Below are positions 47,454 to 56,234 of a stretch of DNA of 64,000 bases, piece by piece. The DNA is taken from positions 558,001 through 622,000 of the forward strand of contig JACRPO010000009.1 of the NCBI GenBank assembly GCA_016223165.1, in the 5' to 3' direction. The first letter of the stretch is position 1, and every line of letters begins with the position of its first letter. The position numbers and the translations under genes are program-made. The notes beneath the pieces are model-generated. The model ran no database searches. It was given only the letters and a program-made list of their open reading frames with translations, and was not told where the DNA came from. The stretch comes from Burkholderiales bacterium. GTDB lineage: Bacteria; Pseudomonadota; Gammaproteobacteria; Burkholderiales; Burkholderiaceae_C.

Positions 47454-48754
47454 TGGCGCGCGGCGGCCCCTTTTTCGACGAGCTCGAGGCGCGCGACCCG
47501 GCAGCGCGCGAAGCGGCGCTGATGGCCGCGCTGCCGGCGCAGGTGGCGGCAGCACAGGCCGTGCCGGCATTCGGGGGCCTGGTCGCCGGCAAGCTCGCCG
47601 GCATCGACCCCAGGAGCATCACCAGCCGCGCGGCGCTGCAGCGCCTGCCCGTCACGCGCAAGGGCGAGCTGCTCGAGCGCCAGCAGGCCGGCCGCGCCGC
47701 CGCGGCCGGGCCATGGGATCCGTTCGGCGGCTTCTCGGCCATCGGCTGGCGCGCGTTGACAACGACGCGCCGCGCCGCCACGCGCGTGTACCAGTCGCCC
47801 GGCCCGATCTACGAGCCCGAGGGTGCCGGCCGCGACTACTGGCGCACGGCGCGCGCGCTCTACGCCGCCGGCTTCCGCGCCGGCGACCTCGTGCACAACT
47901 GCTTCAGCTACCACCTCACGCCCGGCGCCTGGATGATGGACAACGGCGCGCAGGCCATCGGCTGCACGGTCTTCCCGGGCGGCGTCGGCAACACCGAGCT
48001 GCAGCTGCAGGCGATGGCCGAGCTGCGCGCCGACGGCTACGCCGGCACGCCGAGCTTCCTGCGCATCCTGATCGAGAAGGCGGCCGAGACGGGCCTCGCG
48101 CTGCCGACGCTGAAGAAGGCGCTCGTCGGCGGCGAGGCCTTCCCGCCCAGCCTGCGCGACTGGCTGCGCGAGCGCGGCATCGAGGCCTACCAGGCCTATG
48201 CCACCGCCGACGTCGGCAACATCGCCTACGAGACAGCGGCGCGCGAGGGCCTGGTGGTCGACGAAGGCGTCATCGTCGAGATCGTGCGCCCCGGCACCGG
48301 CGACGTCGTGCCCGAGGGCGAAGTGGGCGAGGTCGTCGTCACCGCACTGGGTGCCGACTACCCGCTGCTGCGCTTCGGCACCGGCGACCTCTCGGCGGTG
48401 CTCGCCGGCCACTGCCCCACGGGCCGCACCAACCAGCGCATCAAGGGCTGGATGGGCCGTGCCGACCAGACGGCCAAGGTGCGCGGCATGTTCGTGCATC
48501 CCAGCCAGATCGCCGAGGTGCTGAAGCGCCACCCCGAACTCGGCCGTGCCCGCCTGGTGGTGGAAGGCGAGATGGCCAATGACCGCATGACCTTGCGCGC
48601 CGAGAGCGCGCAGCCGGCCGGCGCCGGCCTCGGCGAGGCGGTGGCGGGCACCGTGCGCGACGTGACCAAGCTGCGCTGCGACGTGCAGCTCGTCGCGCCG
48701 GGCAGCCTGCCCAACGACGGCAAGGTCATCGAGGACGCACGCAAGTACAGCTGA
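47453..48754 (+). CDS. Phenylacetate-CoA ligase-like AMP-binding protein
   Basis: 433 residues. Conserved stretches are FSYHLTPGAWMMDNGAQAIG, GYAGTPSFLRILIEKA, ALVGGEAFPPSLRDW, QAYATADVGNIAYE and LLRFGTGDLSAVL, as in PaaK-like ligases. Instead of the usual Ser/Thr/Gly-rich P-loop there is YQSPGPIYEPEG, so the ATP contact is unusual, as I recall for relatives found in liv clusters. It probably activates the acid imported by the neighbouring ABC transporter. It begins TGATG-overlapped with the small protein. Confidence 0.85.
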   Translation: MARGGPFFDELEARDPAAREAALMAALPAQVAAAQAVPAFGGLVAGKLAGIDPRSITSRAALQRLPVTRKGELLERQQAGRAAAAGPWDPFGGFSAIGWRALTTTRRAATRVYQSPGPIYEPEGAGRDYWRTARALYAAGFRAGDLVHNCFSYHLTPGAWMMDNGAQAIGCTVFPGGVGNTELQLQAMAELRADGYAGTPSFLRILIEKAAETGLALPTLKKALVGGEAFPPSLRDWLRERGIEAYQAYATADVGNIAYETAAREGLVVDEGVIVEIVRPGTGDVVPEGEVGEVVVTALGADYPLLRFGTGDLSAVLAGHCPTGRTNQRIKGWMGRADQTAKVRGMFVHPSQIAEVLKRHPELGRARLVVEGEMANDRMTLRAESAQPAGAGLGEAVAGTVRDVTKLRCDVQLVAPGSLPNDGKVIEDARKYS

Positions 48755-48774
48755 GGAGACTGCCGAGCGGGCTG

Positions 48775-48814
48775 CGGCGAGCCCCGGCGACCCACGGCGA
48801 GCTCCGGCGAGCTC
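48775..48814 (+). repeat. Four 10-bp tandem repeats after the ligase gene
   Basis: CGGCGAGCCC, CGGCGACCCA, CGGCGAGCTC and CGGCGAGCTC follow each other without gaps. They lie 20 bases after the ligase stop codon in a 253-base gap. Confidence 0.8.
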
Positions 48815-48878
48815 CGACCGCGGGCCGGGTCGGTCGGCCTGTCGCGCGCGGCAGCCGTTGAGGGCCGGCCTCGTCCAT

Positions 48879-48897
48879 GCCACGCGTGCGGCGTGGC
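48879..48897. terminator. Hairpin GCCACGC-GTGCG-GCGTGGC
   Basis: A perfect 7-bp stem and five-base loop between the ligase and Bug receptor genes. It could end the liv transcript; no T tract follows. Downstream, TATAGC at about 48932 is a weak candidate -10 for the receptor gene. Confidence 0.35.
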
Positions 48898-49007
48898 TAA
48901 GTAGTTCCCACGCTGCGCCAACGGGGGGCACCTATAGCATGCCGCCCCAGCCCATCTGTTCAGCCTCTGTTCAGTCTCTTCCTGTCCACCGTTTCCCCGG
49001 AGCCCCC

Positions 49008-49991
49008 ATGAAAAAAGCTCTCCTGACCCTGGCCTCGATGACGCTCGCCGCCGCAGCCGCCGCGCCCGCGCTGGCGGCCTATCCCGACAAGCCCATCACC
49101 ATCGTCGTGCCCTTCGCGGCCGGCGGGCCCACCGACAAGGTGGCGCGCGACTTCGCCGAGGCGATGCGCAAGCCCATGGGCGGCGCCACGCTGGTGGTCG
49201 AGAACGTCGGCGGCGCCGGCGGCACCCTGGGCGCCGGCAAGGTGGCCAAGGCAGCGCCGGACGGCTACACGCTGCTGCTGTTCCACATCGGCATGGCGAC
49301 GACGCCGACGATGTACCGCAAGCTCAGCTACAACGTGCTGACCGACTTCGAGTTCCTCGGCATGGTCAACGACGTGCCGATGACGCTGCTCGGCCGCAAG
49401 ACGCTGCCCGCCGACACCTACCCCGACCTCGTGAAGTGGCTGCAGGCGAACAAGGGCAAGATCAACCTCGCCAATGCCGGCCAGGGCTCGGCCTCGCACC
49501 TGTGCGGCCTGATGTTCCAGGCGGCCGTGCAGATCGACATGACCACCGTGCCGTACAAGGGCACGGCGCCGGCCATGAACGACCTGCTCGGCGGCCAGGT
49601 CGACATCATGTGCGACCAGACCACCAACACCACCGGCCAGATCGCCGCCGGATCGGTGAAGGCCTATGCGGTGAGCACGCTCAAGCGCGTCAACACGCCC
49701 GTGCTGGCCAAGCTGCCGACGCTGGACGAGTCGGGCCTGAAGGGGTTCAACGTCAGCATCTTCCACGGCCTGTACGCGCCCAAGGGCACGCCGGCCGACG
49801 TGCTGGCCAAGCTCAACGCGGCGCTGAAGGAGGCGTTGAAGGACCCCGAGTTCATCAAGCGCCAGGAGGGCCTGGGCGCGGTGGTCGTGACCGACGGCCG
49901 CCTCAACCCGGCCGAGCACAAGAAGTTCGTCGCCTCCGAGATCGACAAGTGGGGCGCCGTCATCAAGGCGGCAGGCCAGTACGCGGACTGA
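49008..49991 (+). CDS. Bug-family tripartite tricarboxylate transporter receptor (orphan)
   Basis: 327 residues with a signal peptide ending APALAA. The Bug signature is clear: YPDKPITIVVPFAAGGPTD, the ligand loop VENVGGAGGTLGAGKVAKAAPDGYT and NLANAGQGSASHLCG, VPYKGTAPAMNDLLGGQVD. These periplasmic receptors deliver carboxylates to TctAB permeases, but no tctA/tctB lies nearby, which is usual for the large Bug expansions in Burkholderiales. ATG with GGAG upstream. Confidence 0.93.
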   Translation: MKKALLTLASMTLAAAAAAPALAAYPDKPITIVVPFAAGGPTDKVARDFAEAMRKPMGGATLVVENVGGAGGTLGAGKVAKAAPDGYTLLLFHIGMATTPTMYRKLSYNVLTDFEFLGMVNDVPMTLLGRKTLPADTYPDLVKWLQANKGKINLANAGQGSASHLCGLMFQAAVQIDMTTVPYKGTAPAMNDLLGGQVDIMCDQTTNTTGQIAAGSVKAYAVSTLKRVNTPVLAKLPTLDESGLKGFNVSIFHGLYAPKGTPADVLAKLNAALKEALKDPEFIKRQEGLGAVVVTDGRLNPAEHKKFVASEIDKWGAVIKAAGQYAD

Positions 49992-50066
49992 TCCGGTTCG
50001 CCAGGCGGTTCGCCAGCCGGTGCCCCGTTCATCGCGAGGGGCGACGGCCGGCGGCGCCGGCGCAGG

Positions 50067-50510
50067 TCAACGGATGGTCAGCGGGATCGTCACCGGCCCG
50101 TCGTTGACGAGGTGCACCTGCATCTCGGCGCCGAAGCGGCCGGCCTCCACCGGGCCGGCGTGCTGCGCGCGCGCCAGCTGCAGCACGGCTTCGTAGAGCG
50201 AGCGCCCCTGCTGCGGCGGCGCCGCGCCGCCGAAGCCCGGGCGGTTGCCGCCCGAGGTGTCCGCTGCGAGCGTGAATTGCGAGACGATCAGCAGGCCGCC
50301 GAAGACATCGGCGAGGCTGCGGTTCATCTTGCCCACCTCGTCGGCGAAGATGCGCAGCTTCAGCACCTTGGCCACCAGGCGTGCCGCCGTCGCCTCGGTA
50401 TCGGCGGGCTCGGCGCAGACGAACATCAACAGCCCCGGGCCGATGGCGCCGACCACGGCGCCCGCGACCTCGACGCGCGCCTCCCGCACCCGCTGCAGCA
50501 AAGCGAGCAT
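50067..50510 (-). CDS. dtd: D-aminoacyl-tRNA deacylase
   Basis: 147 residues, the full family length. MLALLQRVREARVEV starts the protein, SQFTLAAD and the Gly-Pro pair in VNDGPVTIPL mark the active site that rejects L-amino acids. The enzyme hydrolyses D-aminoacyl-tRNAs and glycine mischarged on tRNA-Ala. It starts two bases after the CDF transporter gene ends, so both are probably in one transcript with it downstream. Confidence 0.95.
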   Translation of the reverse strand: MLALLQRVREARVEVAGAVVGAIGPGLLMFVCAEPADTEATAARLVAKVLKLRIFADEVGKMNRSLADVFGGLLIVSQFTLAADTSGGNRPGFGGAAPPQQGRSLYEAVLQLARAQHAGPVEAGRFGAEMQVHLVNDGPVTIPLTIR

Positions 50511-50512
50511 CG

Positions 50513-51403
50513 CTAGAGCGGATCGTCGACGTCGCCGAAGTGCGCCTCGACGTCCATCGGCAACAGCTGGATCGTGGCGCGCAGCCCGGGCACGGCGCTC
50601 ATCAGCGCCTGCTCGACCGAGCCGCGCAAGGCAGCGGCGCGGCCGAGCGTCCAGCCGGCCGGCATGTGCATGTGCAGGTCGACGAAGCGCCGCTGCCCGG
50701 CGCGGCGCGAGACGACATGGTCGAAGCGAATCGCGTGGTGCGCGAAGCCCTCGAGCACCTTGGCGATCTCGGCCTGCGTGGCGGGTTCGAGCGCGCGGTC
50801 CATCAGTCCGTCGGCCGAGCGGCGCACGAGCGACGCCCCTTCGCGCAGGATGTTCAGCGCCACCGCGACGGCGAGCAAGGGGTCCAGCCACAGCCAGCCG
50901 GTGGCCAGCACGGCCAGCAGGCCGGCCACCACGCCCACCGAGGTCCAGACGTCGGTGAACAGGTGGCGCGCGTCGCCCTCCAGCGCCATCGAGCGCACCT
51001 CGCGCGCCTTCTTCAGCATCGACCACGCCAGCGCGCCGTTGAGTGCCGTGCTCAGCGCCGACAGCCCCATGCCCCAGCCGAGCGCCTCGAGCGGGCGCGG
51101 CTCGATGAAGCGCTGCACCGCGGCCCAGACGATGGCCAGTGCGGCGACGAAGATCAGCACCCCTTCGAAGCCGCTCGAGAGGTACTCGGCCTTGTGGTGA
51201 CCGTAGGGATGTTCGTCGTCGGGCGGTGCGGCGGCCCAGGTGACCATCGCCAGCGCGAACATCGCGCCGGCCAGGTTGACGAGCGACTCGAGCGCGTCCG
51301 ACAGCAGGCTGACGCTGCCGCTCACCCACCAAGCGCCGGTCTTCAGCACGATGGTGGACACCGCCACCGCGATGCTGATCTTCAGGTACGAAGAGACCTG
51401 CAT
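50513..51403 (-). CDS. Cation diffusion facilitator (CDF) metal efflux transporter
   Basis: 296 residues with six membrane segments. The metal site LLSDALESLVNLAG (Asp/Glu in segment 2), HPYGHHKAEYLSS after it, and LFTDVWTSVGVVAG (segment 5) are in place; a cytoplasmic dimer domain follows (VSRRAGQRRFVDLHMHMP). Segment 2 has SDALES where zinc exporters have SDxxHxxxD, so the ion may be iron or manganese as well as zinc. Confidence 0.9.
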   Translation of the reverse strand: MQVSSYLKISIAVAVSTIVLKTGAWWVSGSVSLLSDALESLVNLAGAMFALAMVTWAAAPPDDEHPYGHHKAEYLSSGFEGVLIFVAALAIVWAAVQRFIEPRPLEALGWGMGLSALSTALNGALAWSMLKKAREVRSMALEGDARHLFTDVWTSVGVVAGLLAVLATGWLWLDPLLAVAVALNILREGASLVRRSADGLMDRALEPATQAEIAKVLEGFAHHAIRFDHVVSRRAGQRRFVDLHMHMPAGWTLGRAAALRGSVEQALMSAVPGLRATIQLLPMDVEAHFGDVDDPL

Positions 51404-51482
51404 GGCGGGTGGCTCGATGGGCGTGTTGGCGTGTGCAGCGCGGCCTTGCCGTGAGCCGGCGGGGCGCGGCCTCAGGTGAGCA

Positions 51483-52715
51483 TCACACGGTGAGCGTGAC
51501 GCGCGCGAACTTGCGCTTGCCCACCTGCACGACGCAGGTGCCGGCCGCCACCTTCAGCGCCTTGTCGCTGACGACGGCGCCGTCGATGCGCACGCCACCC
51601 TGATCGACGAGGCGCAGCGCCTCGCTCGTGCTCGGCACCAGCCCCGCCTGCTTGAGCAGCGCGCCGATCGGCAGCGGCGCACCAGCAAGCGCGATCTGCG
51701 GGATCTCGTCGGGTACGCCGCCGGCGGCGCGGCGCTGGAAGTCCGCCTCGGCCGCGTCGGCCGCCGCCGGGCTGTGGAAACGCGCCGTGATCTCCTTGGC
51801 CAGCATGACCTTGGCGTCCTTCGGGTTGCGGCCACCGGCCACCTCGGCCTTGAGGCGCGCGATCTCGGCCTCGGGGCGGAACGACAGCAGCGTGTACCAG
51901 CGCCACATCTGCTCGTCGCTGACGGACAGCGTCTTGGCGAACATCGTGTTCGCATCCTCGGTGATGCCGATGTAGTTGTTCTTGCTCTTGCTCATCTTCT
52001 CGACGCCGTCGAGGCCCTCGAGCAGGGGCATGGTCAGGATGCACTGCGGCTCCTGGCCGTATTCCTGCTGCAGCGCGCGGCCGACGAGCAGGTTGAACTT
52101 CTGGTCGGTGCCGCCGAGCTCGAGATCGGACTGAAGCGCCACCGAGTCGTAGCCCTGCATCAGCGGGTAGAGCAGCTCGTGCACGCTGATCGGCGTGCCG
52201 GCCCTGAAGCGCTTGGTGAAGTCGTCGCGCTCGAGCATGCGCGCCACCGTATAGCGGCTGGCGAGCTGGATCATGCCGCGCGCACCGAGCGGGTCGCTCC
52301 ACTCGCTGTTGTAGCGGATCTCGGTCTTCTCGCGGTCGAGCACCATGCCGGCCTGCGCGAAGTAGGTCTGCGCGTTGGCCTCGATCTGCTCGCGCGTGAG
52401 CGGCGGGCGCGTCGTGTTGCGGCCGCTCGGGTCGCCGATCATCGTCGTGAAGTCGCCGATCAGGAAGATGACGACGTGGCCCAGGTCCTGCAGCTGGCGC
52501 ATCTTGTTCAGCACCACGGTGTGGCCGATGTGGATGTCGGGCGCCGTCGGGTCGAGGCCGAGCTTGATGCGCAGCGGCACGCCGGTGGCCTCGGCCCGCG
52601 CCAGCTTCTTCAGCCAGTCCTCCTGCGGCAGCAGCTCCTCGCAGCCGCGCAACGAGAGGGCCATCGCCTCGCGCACGCGGTCGGTGACAGGGTGGGCGGG
52701 CTTCGGGGCGGTCAT
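51483..52715 (-). CDS. tyrS: Tyrosyl-tRNA synthetase
   Basis: 410 residues. Class I motifs are PDIHIGHTVVL (HIGH) and EKMSKSKNN (KMSKS); an S4 RNA-binding domain closes the protein (LRLVDQGGVRIDGAVV). It matches the longer TyrZ-like form of many proteobacteria (IKLGLDPTAPDIHIGHT). It charges tRNA-Tyr. A 22-bp palindrome and a TAGAAT -10 candidate lie upstream. Confidence 0.97.
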   Translation of the reverse strand: MTAPKPAHPVTDRVREAMALSLRGCEELLPQEDWLKKLARAEATGVPLRIKLGLDPTAPDIHIGHTVVLNKMRQLQDLGHVVIFLIGDFTTMIGDPSGRNTTRPPLTREQIEANAQTYFAQAGMVLDREKTEIRYNSEWSDPLGARGMIQLASRYTVARMLERDDFTKRFRAGTPISVHELLYPLMQGYDSVALQSDLELGGTDQKFNLLVGRALQQEYGQEPQCILTMPLLEGLDGVEKMSKSKNNYIGITEDANTMFAKTLSVSDEQMWRWYTLLSFRPEAEIARLKAEVAGGRNPKDAKVMLAKEITARFHSPAAADAAEADFQRRAAGGVPDEIPQIALAGAPLPIGALLKQAGLVPSTSEALRLVDQGGVRIDGAVVSDKALKVAAGTCVVQVGKRKFARVTLTV

Positions 52716-52877
52716 GGTGGGCGGCTGGCGCGTGATGCGGGGGTGGGGTGGGGCGTGGGGCGGAGCGTGTGGGCAGATTCGGCACCGCAGGCCCGGGCGC
52801 GGGCGAGAGGGCCTGCGCGGCGTGCGCCCGGGCCAGGGCTGGCATACTGCGCCGACCCTCGACGGGGCGGCCCATCA

Positions 52878-52899
52878 CCTCGTCTCGATCGAGACGAGG
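52878..52899. promoter_or_regulatory. Perfect 22-bp palindrome upstream of tyrS
   Basis: The half site is CCTCGTCTCGA, fully mirrored without a spacer. On the minus strand a TAGAAT box (52906-52911) lies just upstream, placing the palindrome around the expected transcription start of tyrS. It may be an operator or a leader hairpin. No good -35 was found. Confidence 0.45.
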
Positions 52900-52960
52900 G
52901 CGCGAATTCTAGTGGGCGCTAGTGGTCGCCACCGTCGCGGCATCCCCCGCCACGCTCGCC

Positions 52961-54379
52961 ATGACCGCACCGCCCCCTGCCCGCGAGCTGCTTGCCGCCC
53001 TGCGCCTGCGCGCCGGGGCCTGGGCACGGGCCCATCGTCGCGCCTTCGTCGCCGTGGCGACGGTCGGCTTGGCCGGGTTCGGCATCACGGCGCTGGCGTT
53101 GGCACCGCTGGCCGCGATCTCGTCTTTCGCGCCCGATGCCGCACAGCTGCCGCGCGTGACGATCAGCGAGCCGCTGGAGTTGCCGGCGCTGGCGCCGCAG
53201 CTGCGGGCGCTGGCCGAGCAGGAGCTCGAGCTCACCCGCGGCACCGTCTCGCGCAGCACCGACAGCCTCGATGCGCTGCTCGCGCGCCTGGGCGTGCACG
53301 ATGTCGAAGCGGCCGACTTCCTCCGCCACGATGCCACGGTGGCGCTCGCGCTCGGCGGGCGCGCCGGCCGCATGCTGCGCGCGCGCACCGACGGCACCGG
53401 CCGCCTGGTCGAACTGAGCGCGCGCTACCCCGTCGACGCGCACGCCCGCCGCGGCACGCACTTCAACCGCCTGCGGGTGCAACGCGACGAAAGCGGGCAC
53501 TGGCGAGCCGAGCTCGACGAGGTGGCCTTCGGCACGCAGCTGCGGCTGGCCGCCGGCGTGGTCAGAACGTCGCTCTTTGCCGCCACCGATGCGGCCGACG
53601 TGCCCGACGCGGTGGCCATGCAGCTGGCCGAGATCTTCGCCATCGACATCGACTTCCACCGCGAGCTCAGGCGCGGCGACCGCTTCGTCATCGTCTACGA
53701 GGTGCTCAGCGCCGACGGCGAGGTGGTGGCGTGGAACGAAGGCGCCGGGCGTGTGCTGGCCGCCGAGTTCATGAGCGGGGGTCGCACGCACCGGGCGCTG
53801 TGGTTCGCGGATCCGGGCGGCCAGGCACGGGGCAGCTACTACAGCCCCGACGGCAGCAGCCACCGCGGCGCGTTTCTCGCGAGCCCGCTCGAGTTGTCGC
53901 GCGTGACCTCGGGTTTCGCGGCGCGGCGCGATCCGATCAGCCAGCGCTGGGGCGCACACCTCGGCGTGGACTACGCCGCGCCGACCGGCACGCCGGTGCG
54001 CGCCGTGGGCGCCGGCACCGTCGAGACGGCGGGCTGGATGCGTGGCTACGGCCTGACGGTGACCGTGGCACACGGCAACGGCCGCGTCACGCTGTACGCG
54101 CACCTGAGCCGCATCGGCGTGAGGCGCGGCGAGCGCGTCGCGCAGGGCCAGCCGCTCGGCCGCGTGGGCGCCACGGGCTGGGCGACCGGGCCGCACCTGC
54201 ACTTCGAGTTCCGCGTGCAAGGGGTGCACCGGGATCCGGACGCGTTCGCCCGCAACGGCGAGGCGCGGCCGCTGTCGCCACAGGCGCTGGCGCGCTTCGC
54301 CATGCAAAGAGAGCTCGCACTGGGCCAGCTCGAGGTCGCCGCCGCGCTCGCGAGCGCCGCGCAGCCGGGCGAGCGCTGA
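52961..54379 (+). CDS. M23 family peptidoglycan metallopeptidase (MepM-like)
   Basis: 472 residues from the ATG at 52961; a GTG at 52922 is equally possible. One N-terminal membrane segment (AFVAVATVGLAGFGITAL), a LysM/OapA-like middle region, then the LytM domain with SGFAARRDPISQRWGAHLGVDY, YAHLS and TGPHLHFEFR, carrying the zinc ligands (H-x3-D, H-x-H). It cuts peptidoglycan cross-links during growth. Its neighbour anmK recycles cell wall sugars. Confidence 0.9.
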   Translation: MTAPPPARELLAALRLRAGAWARAHRRAFVAVATVGLAGFGITALALAPLAAISSFAPDAAQLPRVTISEPLELPALAPQLRALAEQELELTRGTVSRSTDSLDALLARLGVHDVEAADFLRHDATVALALGGRAGRMLRARTDGTGRLVELSARYPVDAHARRGTHFNRLRVQRDESGHWRAELDEVAFGTQLRLAAGVVRTSLFAATDAADVPDAVAMQLAEIFAIDIDFHRELRRGDRFVIVYEVLSADGEVVAWNEGAGRVLAAEFMSGGRTHRALWFADPGGQARGSYYSPDGSSHRGAFLASPLELSRVTSGFAARRDPISQRWGAHLGVDYAAPTGTPVRAVGAGTVETAGWMRGYGLTVTVAHGNGRVTLYAHLSRIGVRRGERVAQGQPLGRVGATGWATGPHLHFEFRVQGVHRDPDAFARNGEARPLSPQALARFAMQRELALGQLEVAAALASAAQPGER

Positions 54380-54416
54380 GAGGCTGCGAAGCCCGGCATC
54401 GCACTCCCTGCCCTCC

Positions 54417-55697
54417 ATGCCCCTCTATGCAGGCCTGATGTCCGGCACGTCGCTCGACGGCGTCGATGCCGTGCTGGCGCATTGGCCCTCGGCCGACGAG
54501 GCCACACCGGCGGGGTCCGGCCGCACGCAGCGGACCGATCGAGGCGCCGGGCCTGCCGGGCCCGCCAGGCCCGTGGAACTTGCCTTCGTGCATCGGCCGA
54601 TGCCGGCGGCGCTGCGCGAGGCGTTCATGCGCCTGAACGCCGAGGGCCCCGGCGAGGTGCATCGCGCCGCGCTGGCGGCCAACGCGCTCGCGCGCCTGTA
54701 CGCCGAAGCGGTGGCCGAACTGCTCGAGCGTGCCGGCGTGCGGGCGCACGAGGTGCGGGCGATCGGCGCGCACGGGCAGACCGTGCGCCACCGGCCGGGT
54801 GAGTTCGACGGCACGGGCTACACGACGCAGCTGCTCAACGGCGCCCTGCTCGCCGAGCACACGGGCATCGACGTCGTGTGCGACTTCCGCTCACGCGATG
54901 TGGCCGCCGGCGGGCAGGGCGCGCCGCTCGTGCCGGCGTTCCATGCCGAGGTGTTCGGCGGTAACGTGGCCGGCGGAGTGGGCGGCGAGGTGGGCGGCGA
55001 GGAAGGCGGCGTGGCCGTGCTGAACGTGGGCGGCATCGCCAACCTGACCCTGCTGCCCGCCGCCGGACCGGTGCGAGGCTTCGACTGCGGACCCGGCAAC
55101 GTGCTGATGGACCTGTGGTGCGAGCGTTGCACGGGCCAGCGCTTCGACGGGGAGGGCCGCTTCGCGGCTTCGGGGCGGGTGCACGAAGGCCTGCTGCGGG
55201 GCTGCCTGGAGGAGCCCTACTTCTCGCGCCCGCCGCCGAAGAGCACGGGGCGCGATCTCTTCGATGCCGGCTGGCTCGACGCGCGCCTCGCAGCGGTCGC
55301 CTCGGCCACTGCCGCCACTGCGGCCACGGCGACCGGCGCGGGTGCCTTGGCCGGCCGGCTCCCCACGATCGCACCGGCCGACGTCATGGCGACGCTGGCC
55401 GAGCTGACGGCCGCCACCGCCAGCGACGCGCTGGCGCGCCATGGCGCCGGAACGCGGCGCCTGCTGGTGTGCGGCGGTGGCGCATACAACGCGCACCTGA
55501 TGCGCCGACTGGTGGCGCGCGCCGGCGCCGCCGTCGAGGTCGCCAGCACGGCGGCGCAGGGCGTCGCGCCCGACCACGTCGAGGCGCTGGCATTCGCCTG
55601 GCTGGCGCGGGCTTTCGGCGAGGGCCAGGCCGGCAACCTGCCCGCCGTCACCGGCGCGGCAGGGCCGCGGCGGCTGGGCGCGCTGTATCCGGCCTGA
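54417..55697 (+). CDS. anmK: Anhydro-N-acetylmuramic acid kinase
   Basis: 426 residues. YAGLMSGTSLDGVDAVL, IGAHGQTVRHRPG, DVVCDFRSRDVAAGGQGAPL, LNVGGIANLTLL and FDCGPGNVLMD are the family motifs. It phosphorylates anhydro-MurNAc to MurNAc-6-phosphate in cell wall recycling. Ala/Thr and Gly/Glu-rich low-complexity inserts (GGEVGGEEGG; ATAATAATATG) make it longer than the usual ~370 residues. Confidence 0.95.
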   Translation: MPLYAGLMSGTSLDGVDAVLAHWPSADEATPAGSGRTQRTDRGAGPAGPARPVELAFVHRPMPAALREAFMRLNAEGPGEVHRAALAANALARLYAEAVAELLERAGVRAHEVRAIGAHGQTVRHRPGEFDGTGYTTQLLNGALLAEHTGIDVVCDFRSRDVAAGGQGAPLVPAFHAEVFGGNVAGGVGGEVGGEEGGVAVLNVGGIANLTLLPAAGPVRGFDCGPGNVLMDLWCERCTGQRFDGEGRFAASGRVHEGLLRGCLEEPYFSRPPPKSTGRDLFDAGWLDARLAAVASATAATAATATGAGALAGRLPTIAPADVMATLAELTAATASDALARHGAGTRRLLVCGGGAYNAHLMRRLVARAGAAVEVASTAAQGVAPDHVEALAFAWLARAFGEGQAGNLPAVTGAAGPRRLGALYPA

Positions 55698-55707
55698 GGG
55701 CCGAGTT

Positions 55708-55790
55708 CAGAACGGGCGCCTCGCGGCGTGGAATGCAGAACGGCGCCTCGCGGCGGGCCATGCAAAACGGCGCCTCGCGGCGCCGTCGGG
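55708..55790. repeat. Three ~27-bp tandem hairpin units between convergent anmK and erpA
   Basis: Units begin CAGAACGGGCGCCTCGCGGC, CAGAACGGCGCCTCGCGGC and CAAAACGGCGCCTCGCGGC at 55708, 55736 and 55763. The last contains a perfect hairpin ACGGCGCC-TCGC-GGCGCCGT (55767-55786), likely a bidirectional transcription end; the other two hold shorter versions of the same stem. Confidence 0.8.
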
Positions 55791-55810
55791 TGCGAGGGGC
55801 GGGCCCTTGA

Positions 55811-56194
55811 TCAGGCGGAGAACGACGATCCGCAGCCGCAGGTCGTGGTGGCGTTCGGGTTCTTGATCACGAACTGCGCACCCTGCAGGTCTTCCTTGTA
55901 GTCGATCTCGGCGCCGACCAGGTATTGCAGGCTCATGGCGTCGATGAGCAGCGTGACGCCGTTCTTCTGCATCTGCGTGTCGTCTTCGTTGACCACTTCG
56001 TCGAACGTGAAGCCGTACTGGAAGCCCGAGCAGCCGCCACCTTGCACGAAGACGCGCAGCTTCAGGTCGGGGTTGCCTTCTTCGGCGACGAGGTCGGCCA
56101 CCTTGGACGCGGCGCTGTCGGTGAAGACCAGCGGCGCGGGCATCTCGCCGGCGGCAAGGCCAACAGGACTGACGGATTCGGCAACGGCATTCAT
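55811..56194 (-). CDS. erpA: Iron-sulfur cluster insertion protein ErpA
   Basis: 127 residues. The A-type carrier cysteines are present in GGGCSGFQYGF and TTTCGCGSSF. ErpA delivers [Fe-S] clusters to apoproteins. The protein is full length for the Burkholderiales form (MNAVAESVSP start). Confidence 0.96.
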   Translation of the reverse strand: MNAVAESVSPVGLAAGEMPAPLVFTDSAASKVADLVAEEGNPDLKLRVFVQGGGCSGFQYGFTFDEVVNEDDTQMQKNGVTLLIDAMSLQYLVGAEIDYKEDLQGAQFVIKNPNATTTCGCGSSFSA

Positions 56195-56234
56195 GGCAGC
56201 TCCAGTTCGGCGGGGCGGGGTCTCTTGGCGGGTC

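Noticed and set aside
55708..55790. CRISPR array
   Set aside because: Only three directly adjacent units with no unique spacers and each forming a GC hairpin; this is a tandem terminator-like repeat.
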